A stretch of DNA of 33,498 nucleotides from Bradyrhizobium uaiense. Lineage in GTDB: Bacteria > Pseudomonadota > Alphaproteobacteria > Rhizobiales > Xanthobacteraceae. Shown here one piece after another: positions 23,858 to 31,797 of the stretch. The first letter of the stretch is position 1; the number at the start of each line of letters is the position of its first letter. A program made the translations under genes and the position numbers. The stretch lies in NCBI RefSeq assembly GCF_010811875.1, contig NZ_VKHP01000083.1:1-33498 (forward strand), given 5' to 3'. The notes under the pieces are model-generated. The model ran no database searches. It saw only the letters and a list, made by a program, of their open reading frames with translations, and was not told the origin of the DNA.

Positions 23858-24805
23858 ATGCAAGAAAACTCAGATTCTCTCCTGGCCGGCAGCCGTCATC
23901 GACCACTCGCTCTCTCTCCTGCTGATGCCTTGCGCAGAGAAGTCTGTTCCAGCGACAGTCTCTCCTTCCTTATGGAGGCGCATGACGGCCTGTCGGCCGC
24001 AATCGCCGAGCGTGCGGGCTTCAAAGGCTTATGGGCTTCTGGCCTCTCCATTGCCTGCTCCTTCGGCTATCGCGACGCCAATGAAGCATCATGGCGTGAG
24101 CTTGTTGATGCCGTTGAGCGCATTGTAGACTCGAGCCGCCTGCCTGTGCTGGTCGATGGCGACGGAGGGTTCGGCAACTTCAACAATGCGCGACTGCTCG
24201 CACGCAAGCTTCGAGAGCGCGGTGCTGCCGGCGTTGCACTGGAAGACAGTTGTTTTCCGAAAATGAACTCATTTGTTGGCAACCATCACCCCCTCGCTGA
24301 TATAGACGAGTTCTGTGGTCGGTTGCGCGCTGTCAAGGACACGATCGGGAAGGACCTCGTGGTCGTCGCCCGCATTGAAGCTTTGATCGCTGGACACGGA
24401 ATGCACGAGGCCATCTCACGCGCTCACGCATATACGGAAGCCGGCGCTGACGCCATCCTTATCCATTCCCGAAGCAGTTCGGCGGACGACGTTCTCTCGT
24501 TCGCACGCGTTTGGCAAGACAAGTCGCCGGTCGTGATCGTTCCAACGAAATACTATCGGACTCCGACTAGCGCGTATCGCGGAGCCCGTATCTCAACTGT
24601 CATCTGGGCCAATCATTCGATGCGGGCGGCGGTCGCAGCGATGCGCCAGGTGTGCGATCGCCTCTTCGCTGAGGAGAATGCGACAACAATTGAGCCGGAT
24701 ATCGCAACGCTCGAAGAGGTTTTTGACATGTTCGACTACGATGAACTCGCCAGAGCTGAAGCGCAATACCTTCATCCCGTCACGCTCCAGCAAGCTCGTT
24801 CATAG
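23858..24805 (+). CDS. pepM: Phosphoenolpyruvate phosphomutase
   Basis: The enzyme rearranges phosphoenolpyruvate to phosphonopyruvate, the entry step to nearly all phosphonates. The 315-residue isocitrate-lyase-superfamily barrel shows FLMEAHDGLSAAIAERAGFKG, LWASGLSIACSFGYRDANEASW, the metal-binding VDGDGGFGNFNN (Asp100, Asp102), the signature EDSCFPKMNS at 129-138, VVVARIEALIAGHG and VVIVPTKYYRTPT. The signature is usually EDKxxxxxNS; here the first Lys is Ser131, while Lys135, Asn137 and Ser138 are kept. The C-terminal half is close to the mussel and bacterial enzymes (STVIWANHSMRAAVAAMRQ). GGGAG precedes the ATG. About 30 extra residues lie at the N-terminus. It heads a set of same-strand genes. 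Confidence 0.93.
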   Translation: MQENSDSLLAGSRHRPLALSPADALRREVCSSDSLSFLMEAHDGLSAAIAERAGFKGLWASGLSIACSFGYRDANEASWRELVDAVERIVDSSRLPVLVDGDGGFGNFNNARLLARKLRERGAAGVALEDSCFPKMNSFVGNHHPLADIDEFCGRLRAVKDTIGKDLVVVARIEALIAGHGMHEAISRAHAYTEAGADAILIHSRSSSADDVLSFARVWQDKSPVVIVPTKYYRTPTSAYRGARISTVIWANHSMRAAVAAMRQVCDRLFAEENATTIEPDIATLEEVFDMFDYDELARAEAQYLHPVTLQQARS

Positions 24806-24922
24806 CCATGTTCGGGAGCTTAGACCACCAGTGGCTGGCTGCCCCACTCCAATCTCCGGCTATACGTCGTATGCCGTTCGCACGCATCAACCGCTAATCT
24901 CGTCAATGGCTGCAGCAGTCAA

Positions 24923-25714
24923 ATGACAGCGGAGGGCCCCAAAAGAGCAGTCATTCTTGCTGCCGGCGTCGGCTCTCGCCTGAGGCCGCTGACGGATATG
25001 CGACCGAAGCCCCTGGTCGAAGTCAATGGCACGTCAATTCTCCACAACGCTCTTGGAGCTCTGGAAGCCGTCGGCGTCGAAGAGGTCACTCTCGTGGTCG
25101 GCTACCGCAAGGATGCGATTCAATACGCGTGCGGTCGTCGCTTTAACATGGTCGCGATCAAGTACGTGGAATCATTGGCGTACGATCATACGGGTAGCGC
25201 CTATTCACTTTGGCTCGCCCGCGACGCGCTGCTTTCCGGCGATTGCTTTGTCCTTGAAGGCGATGTGTTCTTCGAGGAGGATGCGCTGCGTCATCTGCTG
25301 CACAATGCGGCGACCGACGTAGCAGCAATCGCTCCTTTCGACGCCTCTATGGAAGGATCGGCGGTGGTGTTGACGGATTGTGGCCTCATCTCGGAGTTTC
25401 GCATGAGGCAAACCGGAGCAAACCTAACCTCTAACGGACCCCGGCTTTTCAAAACGATGAACCTGTTGCGCCTTTCAGCGTCGACGCTCAAGGCCACGAT
25501 TGTTCCAGCGCTGGACGAGATCATAGGATCGGGAGTAACCCAGGCCTACACTGAGCAGCTTCTTTCGTACCTGGTTGAATTCCGCGGCCTGCAGCTCGCC
25601 CCGGCGCGTTGCGACCATGTTAGGTGGTACGAAATCGACACCCCTGAAGATCTACAGGTCGCAGAGCAGCTTTTCAGAGGAATTCAAGGCCGCGGCCTCC
25701 CTCGCGAAAGGTGA
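24923..25714 (+). CDS. NTP transferase (PntC/LicC-like cytidylyltransferase)
   Basis: This 263-residue nucleotidyltransferase has the family signature AVILAAGVGSRLRPLTDMRP followed by KPLVEVNG (nucleotide and Mg binding), then VTLVVGYRKDAIQYA, HTGSAYSLWLARDAL, the catalytic-Asp strand CFVLEGDVFFEEDAL, and the C-terminal WYEIDTPEDLQVAEQLF. The arrangement matches the LicC/phosphocholine and PntC/2-aminoethylphosphonate cytidylyltransferases, which make CMP- or CDP-linked head groups. Beside pepM, the likely substrate is an aminophosphonate activated with CTP. It ends seven bases before the CDP-alcohol phosphatidyltransferase, so the two form an activation-transfer pair. The ribosome site of the ATG is weak. 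Confidence 0.85.
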   Translation: MTAEGPKRAVILAAGVGSRLRPLTDMRPKPLVEVNGTSILHNALGALEAVGVEEVTLVVGYRKDAIQYACGRRFNMVAIKYVESLAYDHTGSAYSLWLARDALLSGDCFVLEGDVFFEEDALRHLLHNAATDVAAIAPFDASMEGSAVVLTDCGLISEFRMRQTGANLTSNGPRLFKTMNLLRLSASTLKATIVPALDEIIGSGVTQAYTEQLLSYLVEFRGLQLAPARCDHVRWYEIDTPEDLQVAEQLFRGIQGRGLPRER

Positions 25715-25721
25715 CGATTCG

Positions 25722-26330
25722 ATGCTCAAGTACCTCTGGGATCCAGCCAACGCCATAACGACTGGCGGCCTCGTCTTTTCGTCCGTCAGTCTTTTTCTTG
25801 CCGTATCCAATCGCCTTGAACTGTCGATAGCAGCAGCCCTTTGGGCTGTCCTGTCCGACCATCTCGACGGAATCGTGGCCACGCGCACGAAACATCGCCA
25901 CCCAGATGTTGCCAAGATGGGAAAGAGTCTGGACGGGTTTGCTGATATCATCTACGGCGCCGTCTTGCCCGCGGTCATCGTCATCCAGCTCAGCAGTGCC
26001 TCCGTCTTTGCTCTGGTAACTGCGACCGCGCTGCTCGCAGCAGGAGCAATTAGGCTCAGCTACTTTGCCAATTTCGGCCGCTCAGGTAACGGGGATTTCT
26101 TAGGACTACCGCTATCATACGACATTCCTGTTATGGCGGTCATTTTCCTTGCCCGACCTACAGTTTCCGACGAGCTAATCGTACACTTCACGCTCGGCAC
26201 GTTCATACTCCTTGCAGGACTACACGTCGCGCCGATCCGCGTCTTGGCGCCAAATGTGACCATGTACCTCGCGATCTCAATATTCGCCGTCGTCGCCTCA
26301 TCCGTTCTGACATTGCGGGGTCTAAGCTAA
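25722..26330 (+). CDS. CDP-alcohol phosphatidyltransferase family membrane enzyme
   Basis: This 202-residue membrane protein has about six hydrophobic helices. The family moves a CMP-activated head group onto an alcohol or lipid. The active-site signature is D46-x2-D49-G-x3-T-R ... G67-x3-D71-x3-D75, all four metal-binding Asp kept. The usual A-R after DGxx is A-T-R, and the gap to the Gly is longer than the x8 of the standard motif. The ATG at 25722 (AAAGGTGA upstream) is preferred to the longer frame from 25575, which would overlap the previous gene by 140 bp. The placement after the cytidylyltransferase suggests transfer of a phosphonate head group to a lipid or polyol. Confidence 0.85.
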   Translation: MLKYLWDPANAITTGGLVFSSVSLFLAVSNRLELSIAAALWAVLSDHLDGIVATRTKHRHPDVAKMGKSLDGFADIIYGAVLPAVIVIQLSSASVFALVTATALLAAGAIRLSYFANFGRSGNGDFLGLPLSYDIPVMAVIFLARPTVSDELIVHFTLGTFILLAGLHVAPIRVLAPNVTMYLAISIFAVVASSVLTLRGLS

Positions 26331-26444
26331 ACAAGTCCGGCGCGGAAGGTATAAGTACGGAGCTCTGGATCGGCGCATTCCTCCGAGACTTAGCTGGCAG
26401 AGACAGGAGCCGACGCCGGTTTGGCCAACCGAAAGGAGAGCGGA

Positions 26445-27254
26445 ATGTTGGCAAGCAGTATCTTTGAAGGAGCCGCTTTTTACTATGCCCGCTACCAACC
26501 TGAGTATCCGCAAGCACTCTTCAGGTCGCTTCGCGAACACCTTGTTCTAACGCCTGAAAGCCGGGTCCTTGATCTTGGATGTGGCACTGGACAGATCGGC
26601 CTTGGACTTGCTCCAGGCATTGCACATGTGGACTGTGTCGATCCAAATCGCGCCATGCTGGACGAGGCCGAGCGGCTTTCCTCGGAACGAGGCCTGCGCA
26701 ACATTTCGCTGGTCGAAAGCAGCGCCGAGGAGATCGGTCCGGGTTTGGCCGGCTACCAAGGCGCCACGATCGCGGGTGCCTTTCACTGGATGGATCGCTC
26801 GGTCGTTTTGGAGAAACTTGATCGTAGTCTGCTATCTTCCGGTAAGGTTGCAATCATCACAAGAGTTCGCGACGAGGCCACACCGAATGATTGGTGGAAC
26901 AGAATTTGGGACTTCGTGCGTATCTGGTGGGGAGGCTATTTTCCAGCCGGACCTTCTGACAAGCGACGGGAATTGCCTATGGACAACGAAGCTGTTCTGC
27001 GCCGATCAGCATTTGCGAACATCACAAGAAGCAACATCCCCTATGTCATATCATGGACTGCTGAGAAACTCGTCCAGTATATGTACTCTACATCGAAGGC
27101 CTGCCCCGGTGTACTAACCCAGAGAAGAGACGAATTCGATAAGCAACTTCGCTCTTTACTTCATCAATTGTCGCCTGCTGGTACCTTCATCGAAAGGTGC
27201 CATTTAGATGTCCTGTTTGCCGGCCGCGAGCAAAAGGCGGAATACATTGGATAG
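26445..27254 (+). CDS. SAM-dependent methyltransferase (class I)
   Basis: This 269-residue Rossmann-fold methyltransferase has motif I VLDLGCGTGQIGLGLAPG, acidic residue D in VDPNRAMLDEAE, then the SAEEIG and AGAFHWMDR regions. The N-terminus FEGAAFYYARYQPEYPQALF matches that of a second methyltransferase in this cluster (30042-30851), also 269 residues. The family includes trans-aconitate and biotin-type enzymes. In this cluster an O- or N-methylation of the phosphonate product is plausible. The start is the ATG at 26445, preceded by AAAGGAGAG; a longer TTG start (26421) is not needed. Confidence 0.85.
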   Translation: MLASSIFEGAAFYYARYQPEYPQALFRSLREHLVLTPESRVLDLGCGTGQIGLGLAPGIAHVDCVDPNRAMLDEAERLSSERGLRNISLVESSAEEIGPGLAGYQGATIAGAFHWMDRSVVLEKLDRSLLSSGKVAIITRVRDEATPNDWWNRIWDFVRIWWGGYFPAGPSDKRRELPMDNEAVLRRSAFANITRSNIPYVISWTAEKLVQYMYSTSKACPGVLTQRRDEFDKQLRSLLHQLSPAGTFIERCHLDVLFAGREQKAEYIG

Positions 27255-27343
27255 TGTTCTTCAAGCAATCGGCAAGCAATTTGTGGGAGAGCTCCGCGTA
27301 TGAAGATTGCCCTGAACTTGTCAACGCGCCGGAGGTACACGCC

Positions 27344-27511
27344 ATGAGTGCGATCTGTTCTTTTGGACGGCAGCTTGTGATGACTGGTGATCCGGGGCCG
27401 CAGAACGACGTCCTTGCAGCACCTCTTATTGACTTTCATCTCCATACCTTTGCCCATAAAGCTCGCCGCTGCACGTGGGTCCGGCCGGCGTCATCGAGCG
27501 AGCCCAAGTGA
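27344..27511 (+). CDS. Small ORF (55 aa), possible amidohydrolase remnant
   Basis: A 55-residue frame with a clear ribosome site (GGAGG, 8 bases before the ATG) is translationally coupled (ATGA) to a 15-codon ORF starting at 27300, which has its own GGGAG. The protein contains LIDFHLHTFAH, like the HxH metal-binding start of amidohydrolases, but stops 30 residues later, so it may be a truncated or frameshifted gene. It lies between methyltransferase and aminotransferase in the phosphonate set. It may equally be chance. Confidence 0.3.
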   Translation: MSAICSFGRQLVMTGDPGPQNDVLAAPLIDFHLHTFAHKARRCTWVRPASSSEPK

Positions 27512-27541
27512 TGCGGTATCCGGCGTACGAGGAGAAGCCAA

Positions 27542-28654
27542 GTGTCTGATAGCACGACGGCGCCGATTGATATGACGCGGACATGGGCTCCGCACGTGCC
27601 GGCTTTCCGGGAACATGTCGAAAGAAGTCTCACTGCGGTGGCGGCAGCACCGGATCTTGCGAGCACAATACAACGCCATCGCTTCCACGGGAGTGCGCGT
27701 GACAAACAGGCTGCAGCCAATTGGTTGGGATGCCGGCTTGGCGCGGTTCCCAATCCTGCTCGCTTATTGATGACAGGGGGCACTCAGAACACGCTGATGG
27801 TGCTGTTCTCCCGTCTCGGTCCCCGAGGGACTGCAATTGCCGCGGAAAAGCTGACCTATGCGGCGATCGGGCAACTCGCAATGCTGGGCCGGATTGGCGT
27901 TGTCCCTATTGACATAGATGAAGAGGGCATGCGGGACGATTCTCTTGAGTCAGTGTGCAAAGCTCATAAGCTGACGGCAGTTTACATCAACCCGACAGGT
28001 CACAATCCTACCACTTCAATGATGTCGATTAAGCGGAGACAGAGGCTTGCTCGAGTAGCGCGCAAGTACGCACTCCCGATTATCGAAGATGACGTGCATG
28101 GCCTTATAACCAAGAACGCGCCGCCTCCGATTGCTTCGGTCGCGCCCGATCTCACCTGGTACCTGATGAGCGCCTCAAAGTGCTTGGGCATCGGATTGAG
28201 GACTGCGTATCTTATCGCTCCGTCCGAAGATAAGCTTGCCGATCTTCTTCGACCGATACCAAGTGTCTCGAGTTGGTTTGTACCGGGGTTGTCCGCGGCG
28301 ATTATCACGAACTTGATTGAAAGCGGTGCTGCAAGTCACATTTCCGAACAGATATCCCGCGAGATCGCGGCCAGGCAAGACATTGCTCGGGAGATACTTG
28401 GGCCTCTGGCTGTGATGCGAACGAACGATTCATCGTTGCATGTGTGGATTGATTTGCCACCCCGCTGGACGGCGGAGCCATTCGTCCAAGCGGCTCGCAC
28501 TAAGGGCGTAGGCCTGAGACATCCGCGCGTGTTTGCGACGCCGGGCATCGAAGTCGAGCACAACATCAGAGTCTCGTTAGTCGCTCCAGAAACCCATGAG
28601 GATCTTCGGCGTGGACTGACTATTCTTGCGGCCCTACTGCTCGACCGGGCTTAA
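27542..28654 (+). CDS. PLP-dependent aminotransferase, class I/II (MocR-like domain without HTH)
   Basis: This 370-residue fold-type I enzyme has RLLMTGGTQNTLMVLFSRLG, a Y after KLTYAAIGQLA, the AVYINPTGHNPTT motif, the PLP-holding Asp in PIIEDDVHG, and the Schiff-base Lys213 in SASKCLGIGLRTAYL. The C-terminal small domain has SSLHVWIDLPP and NIRVSLVAPETHEDL, with the carboxylate-binding Arg. The sequence is closest in style to the aminotransferase domain of MocR/PdxR regulators, but no wHTH precedes it. In the cluster it may aminate phosphonopyruvate or another keto-phosphonate. The start codon is GTG (27542), with GAGGAG upstream. Confidence 0.85.
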   Translation: MSDSTTAPIDMTRTWAPHVPAFREHVERSLTAVAAAPDLASTIQRHRFHGSARDKQAAANWLGCRLGAVPNPARLLMTGGTQNTLMVLFSRLGPRGTAIAAEKLTYAAIGQLAMLGRIGVVPIDIDEEGMRDDSLESVCKAHKLTAVYINPTGHNPTTSMMSIKRRQRLARVARKYALPIIEDDVHGLITKNAPPPIASVAPDLTWYLMSASKCLGIGLRTAYLIAPSEDKLADLLRPIPSVSSWFVPGLSAAIITNLIESGAASHISEQISREIAARQDIAREILGPLAVMRTNDSSLHVWIDLPPRWTAEPFVQAARTKGVGLRHPRVFATPGIEVEHNIRVSLVAPETHEDLRRGLTILAALLLDRA

Positions 28655-28689
28655 CCTCTCGGTCAGACTCAGAATAGGTGTAAACACAA

Positions 28690-29637
28690 ATGTTGGCGCC
28701 GGAATTTGCGTATCTCAACGGCCGAATTATCCCATGGGACGACGCCAAGGTGCATGTATTCTCGCCCGTGGCGAAATATGGCATTGGTGTCTTTGAAGGA
28801 ATACGCGGCTATTGGAACGAACACGTCCAACAATTGTACCTCTTTCGCGTCGCAGAGCACCTCGAGCGATATGCCTTCTCGCAAAAAGCAATGAGGTTCG
28901 ACCGAGCGGTGTCCAGCAATGCCCTGATCGATTCGATCATTCATCTCTGCCGGGCGAATGCATTCCGCACGACGGTGCATATTCGGCTGATGGCCTTTAT
29001 TGACGGCGCGGGCGAGTTGGCGGCAAAAGGACCCGTAGGGACTGCAATTACGGCGCTGCCCCGTAAGACCACACGGCAATCCATCGAAGGCGCTGCTGCT
29101 CATATTAGTTCTTGGATGCGCATACCTGATAACGTGATGCCCGCGCGCATCAAATGCAATGCAAATTATCACAATGCACGATTGGCTATGATGCAGGCTC
29201 AACTCGACGGCTACGACGTGGCTTTTCTCCTCAATTCAAGGGGAAAACTGGCGGAGGCGCCGGCAATGTGCGTTTTTATGGTTCGCGATGGTCAACTGAT
29301 CACGCCAAGCGGAACCAACGACATACTGGAATCGATCACGCGCCAGACAGTCATTCAGCTGGGACGCGAGTATCTCGGCGTAGATACCATTGAGCGCGAT
29401 GTTGATCGGACGGAACTTATCCTCGCGCAGGAGGTGTTCTACTGCGGCACCGGTGCTGAAATCACGCCGGTGACTTCGGTCGACCGCATGGTGGTAGGAT
29501 GTGGACAACCTGGGCCGATCACACGGCAGCTCATCGATATCTACCGGGCGATCGCCACTGGAAACAATACCGCACATGAGCGATGGCGAACTCCTGTCTT
29601 CTGCAATACCGATTATGCACAGGACGGGTCGTCCTGA
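28690..29637 (+). CDS. ilvE: Branched-chain aminotransferase-like enzyme (class IV)
   Basis: This 315-residue fold-type IV PLP enzyme has the start FAYLNGRIIPWDDAKVHVFS, then the motif YGIGVFEGIRGY, the catalytic Lys155 in RIKCNANYHNARLAMMQA, the ELAEAP-like KLAEAPAMCVFMV segment, and GTGAEITPVTSVDR. This is the BCAT/D-amino-acid aminotransferase class. It has no neighbouring branched-chain biosynthetic genes, so it probably acts on the phosphonate pathway, for example phosphonopyruvate to phosphonoalanine; this is inference from location. It lies 35 bp after the class I/II aminotransferase and is likely co-transcribed with it. The exact substrate cannot be read from the sequence. Confidence 0.88.
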   Translation: MLAPEFAYLNGRIIPWDDAKVHVFSPVAKYGIGVFEGIRGYWNEHVQQLYLFRVAEHLERYAFSQKAMRFDRAVSSNALIDSIIHLCRANAFRTTVHIRLMAFIDGAGELAAKGPVGTAITALPRKTTRQSIEGAAAHISSWMRIPDNVMPARIKCNANYHNARLAMMQAQLDGYDVAFLLNSRGKLAEAPAMCVFMVRDGQLITPSGTNDILESITRQTVIQLGREYLGVDTIERDVDRTELILAQEVFYCGTGAEITPVTSVDRMVVGCGQPGPITRQLIDIYRAIATGNNTAHERWRTPVFCNTDYAQDGSS

Positions 29638-30041
29638 CTATCAAGCGTCCTCATTGAGCCCAGGACTGCCACAATGCCGATCCCAAGTCCTCAATGCGAC
29701 GCAGAACTAGTTATCGTCACTAACATCCCATAAGAACCGGCTGCCATCGCGGGCGACGTTAGCGGCATCTTAGCGCGCCAACCGCGAACGGCACAGGTGC
29801 TCCTGCTCTTGACCTACTGATATTTGTAGTCCGCGTCTTGAGCGCCGCTTGATAGGATAGAAGGCGTGGATCGCGAATTGATATTCGTCCCACTCGAGAG
29901 ACCTTTCAATCTTCGCGGGTCGAACACGCGGGAACCCTCCCGCGATCACATGGATTCGGGGCTACTCTCCGGTTTCGGCCTTCCATCCGCGTGAGGGCAC
30001 GCAGGGCGATCGTTTGTCAAATTCTCCGCTTGAGGATTGTT
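29638..30041. other. Gene-poor stretch before second methyltransferase
   Basis: About 400 bp without a supported gene. A CGCGGGA-ACCC-TCCCGCG hairpin (29927-29944) lacks a T tract. It may hold a promoter for the second methyltransferase, or divide the cluster into two transcription units. Confidence 0.35.
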
Positions 30042-30851
30042 ATGAATGAACGGGTGACATGGCAGCTCTATACCGGCGCCGCTTTGGACTACGATGAGTA
30101 TAGGCCTGGGTATCCTCGCGCGGTCTTTGATGTCCTCACGGACTATCATTCGACACTTGCGCCACTGCGGTCGGCCGCAGACATTGGCGCGGGAACGGGA
30201 ATTTTCAGCAGACAGCTAATGGCGTCAGTCCCGAGCATTGAGCGCCTGACCTGCATCGAACCAAACGGTGATATGGCTGCCGTTGCCAAGGAACGATCGG
30301 CCGCGTTCCGAGGCCTGGAGGTCCTTGCGGGGTTTGCTGAAATGCTGCCGCTCGCAGATCGTTCATGTGAACTTGTGGCGGCAGCAACAGCGGCCAACTG
30401 GTTCGATCGGCCGGTATTTTACCAAGAGGCAGCACGGGTGCTGAAGCCTTACGGAACATTGCTTCTCCTACAGAACAAGCACCGCCACGAGGAAAGCAGA
30501 TTTCTCGACGATTTCGCTAGCCTTCAAGAGCGCCACATTCCTGGATTTCGACGAGACCACTACTCTGACTTCCGGGGCGGTTATACGAAAGCTGATTTCG
30601 AGGGGGAACTCCGTTCGCGGCACGATTTGGTGGCTGTGGACCGTTACAAGCTCGAATGGAAACAGACGATAACTGCTCGGCAATTTCGCGGGTACTGTGA
30701 TTCAGGACACATAAGGACTGCGATCGCTAGGTCTGGTGCCGCAACCATCGCCAAGGAGCTTGACGCCCTGCTGGACCGGCACCAGGACGCGTCAGGCTAT
30801 GTCACTATTGACTGGCTCACCGATGTCGTTTTGAGCAGAGCCTCACCTTAG
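30042..30851 (+). CDS. SAM-dependent methyltransferase (class I), paralogue of the first
   Basis: This 269-residue methyltransferase has motif I AADIGAGTGIFSRQLM, the acidic residue in CIEPNGDMAAVA, then AEMLPLADRSCELVAAATA and the post-I helix ARVLKPYGTLLLLQ. The N-terminus YTGAALDYDEYRPGYPRAVF matches the first methyltransferase of the cluster, and the length is identical, so the two are likely duplicates that diverged. GAGGA precedes the ATG at 30042; an upstream start in the same frame (29991) adds 17 basic residues without a ribosome site. It may perform a second methylation in the same pathway. Confidence 0.85.
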   Translation: MNERVTWQLYTGAALDYDEYRPGYPRAVFDVLTDYHSTLAPLRSAADIGAGTGIFSRQLMASVPSIERLTCIEPNGDMAAVAKERSAAFRGLEVLAGFAEMLPLADRSCELVAAATAANWFDRPVFYQEAARVLKPYGTLLLLQNKHRHEESRFLDDFASLQERHIPGFRRDHYSDFRGGYTKADFEGELRSRHDLVAVDRYKLEWKQTITARQFRGYCDSGHIRTAIARSGAATIAKELDALLDRHQDASGYVTIDWLTDVVLSRASP

Positions 30852-31797
30852 GAAAGAGCCCTGTGAAGCGATCACTTCCCTTATCGGATTGGCACACAGG
30901 CCGGCATGTCGAGTGAACCGCAATAGCTCGCGCGATCCGTGTAGATGCCGCCTCGCCCGGACCTCTCAATCGTGACCAAAGCTCCTGCTACTATCGGCCG
31001 GAATGGGCTGCGTTTGGCTCGATACTGTCTAGATCGTGAGCGGAGAGCGCGTCGCAATCGCGTCCCTTGCCTCCGTCCAGCTGACAGTCGAGCCGGCTAT
31101 TAGCTGCCAGCGACTAATTTCTTCAACGCAGGATCGCCAACATGCGAACAACAGGCGCTCTCAAGAGCAGTCCGAAGCCCAGGAACGACCATAGTCAGGC
31201 AACTCAGAGAACCTTCTTTACGCGGAATCCGGAAGCCATGTTCTCGGCTCGAGTGAGATGGAGACCGGACCGCGCCCGAAACTGTTCGATTGCTTAGCGA
31301 CCGTTCCAATGCTCTTGGCCGTATCTGACACTGAGCGGACGCCCGAATGCAGGCCGATGAAAGTTGATCATTGCAGTAAAGTCATAACGCACCCGAGCAT
31401 TTGCACGGTCGAGTGATGGCTCATCATAGGGGCGACGATTCTGGCCCTGATAGCCTTCAAATCCGACGCTCTTCCACTCGACTTCAATCAGAGTTGCTTC
31501 CGTCGATATTGGCCTGCAGGCCTTGCGCCTGATCTCGCTCCGCACCGCGCAACAGCACCTTGAACCCCGTTGGTTCATCGCATCTTGCAGGTGATCACAT
31601 CGAATTATCCGATGGATGTCATCCTCCAGTTGCGCACGCGAGGCCAAAGAAAGCGCATTCAGGGCTTCTAACCATGTCTGAGGGATTCTATGCGCATTGA
31701 TCTGAACAGTAACACTTCCGGCGGCATTCACGATGTACAAAATCGGCAGACCGGCGCGCTGCGCCAAACTTTAGGACCAGCGTTCGGCTTTCGACGC
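30852..31797. other. Gene-poor stretch before the porin
   Basis: No gene was supported. The minus-strand frame 31294-31767 contains a segment that looks protein-like (VRYDFTAMINFHRPAFGRP) but matches no family I recognise and has no clear start. It may be a decayed gene. Confidence 0.35.

Noticed and set aside
29927..29944. Hairpin CGCGGGA-ACCC-TCCCGCG as terminator of the aminotransferase genes
   Set aside because: No T tract follows and it lies 290 bp after the stop codon.
31294..31767. 157-codon minus-strand frame
   Set aside because: Part of it looks protein-like, but there is no clear start, an unusual Cys/Arg composition and no known family; it may be a remnant.
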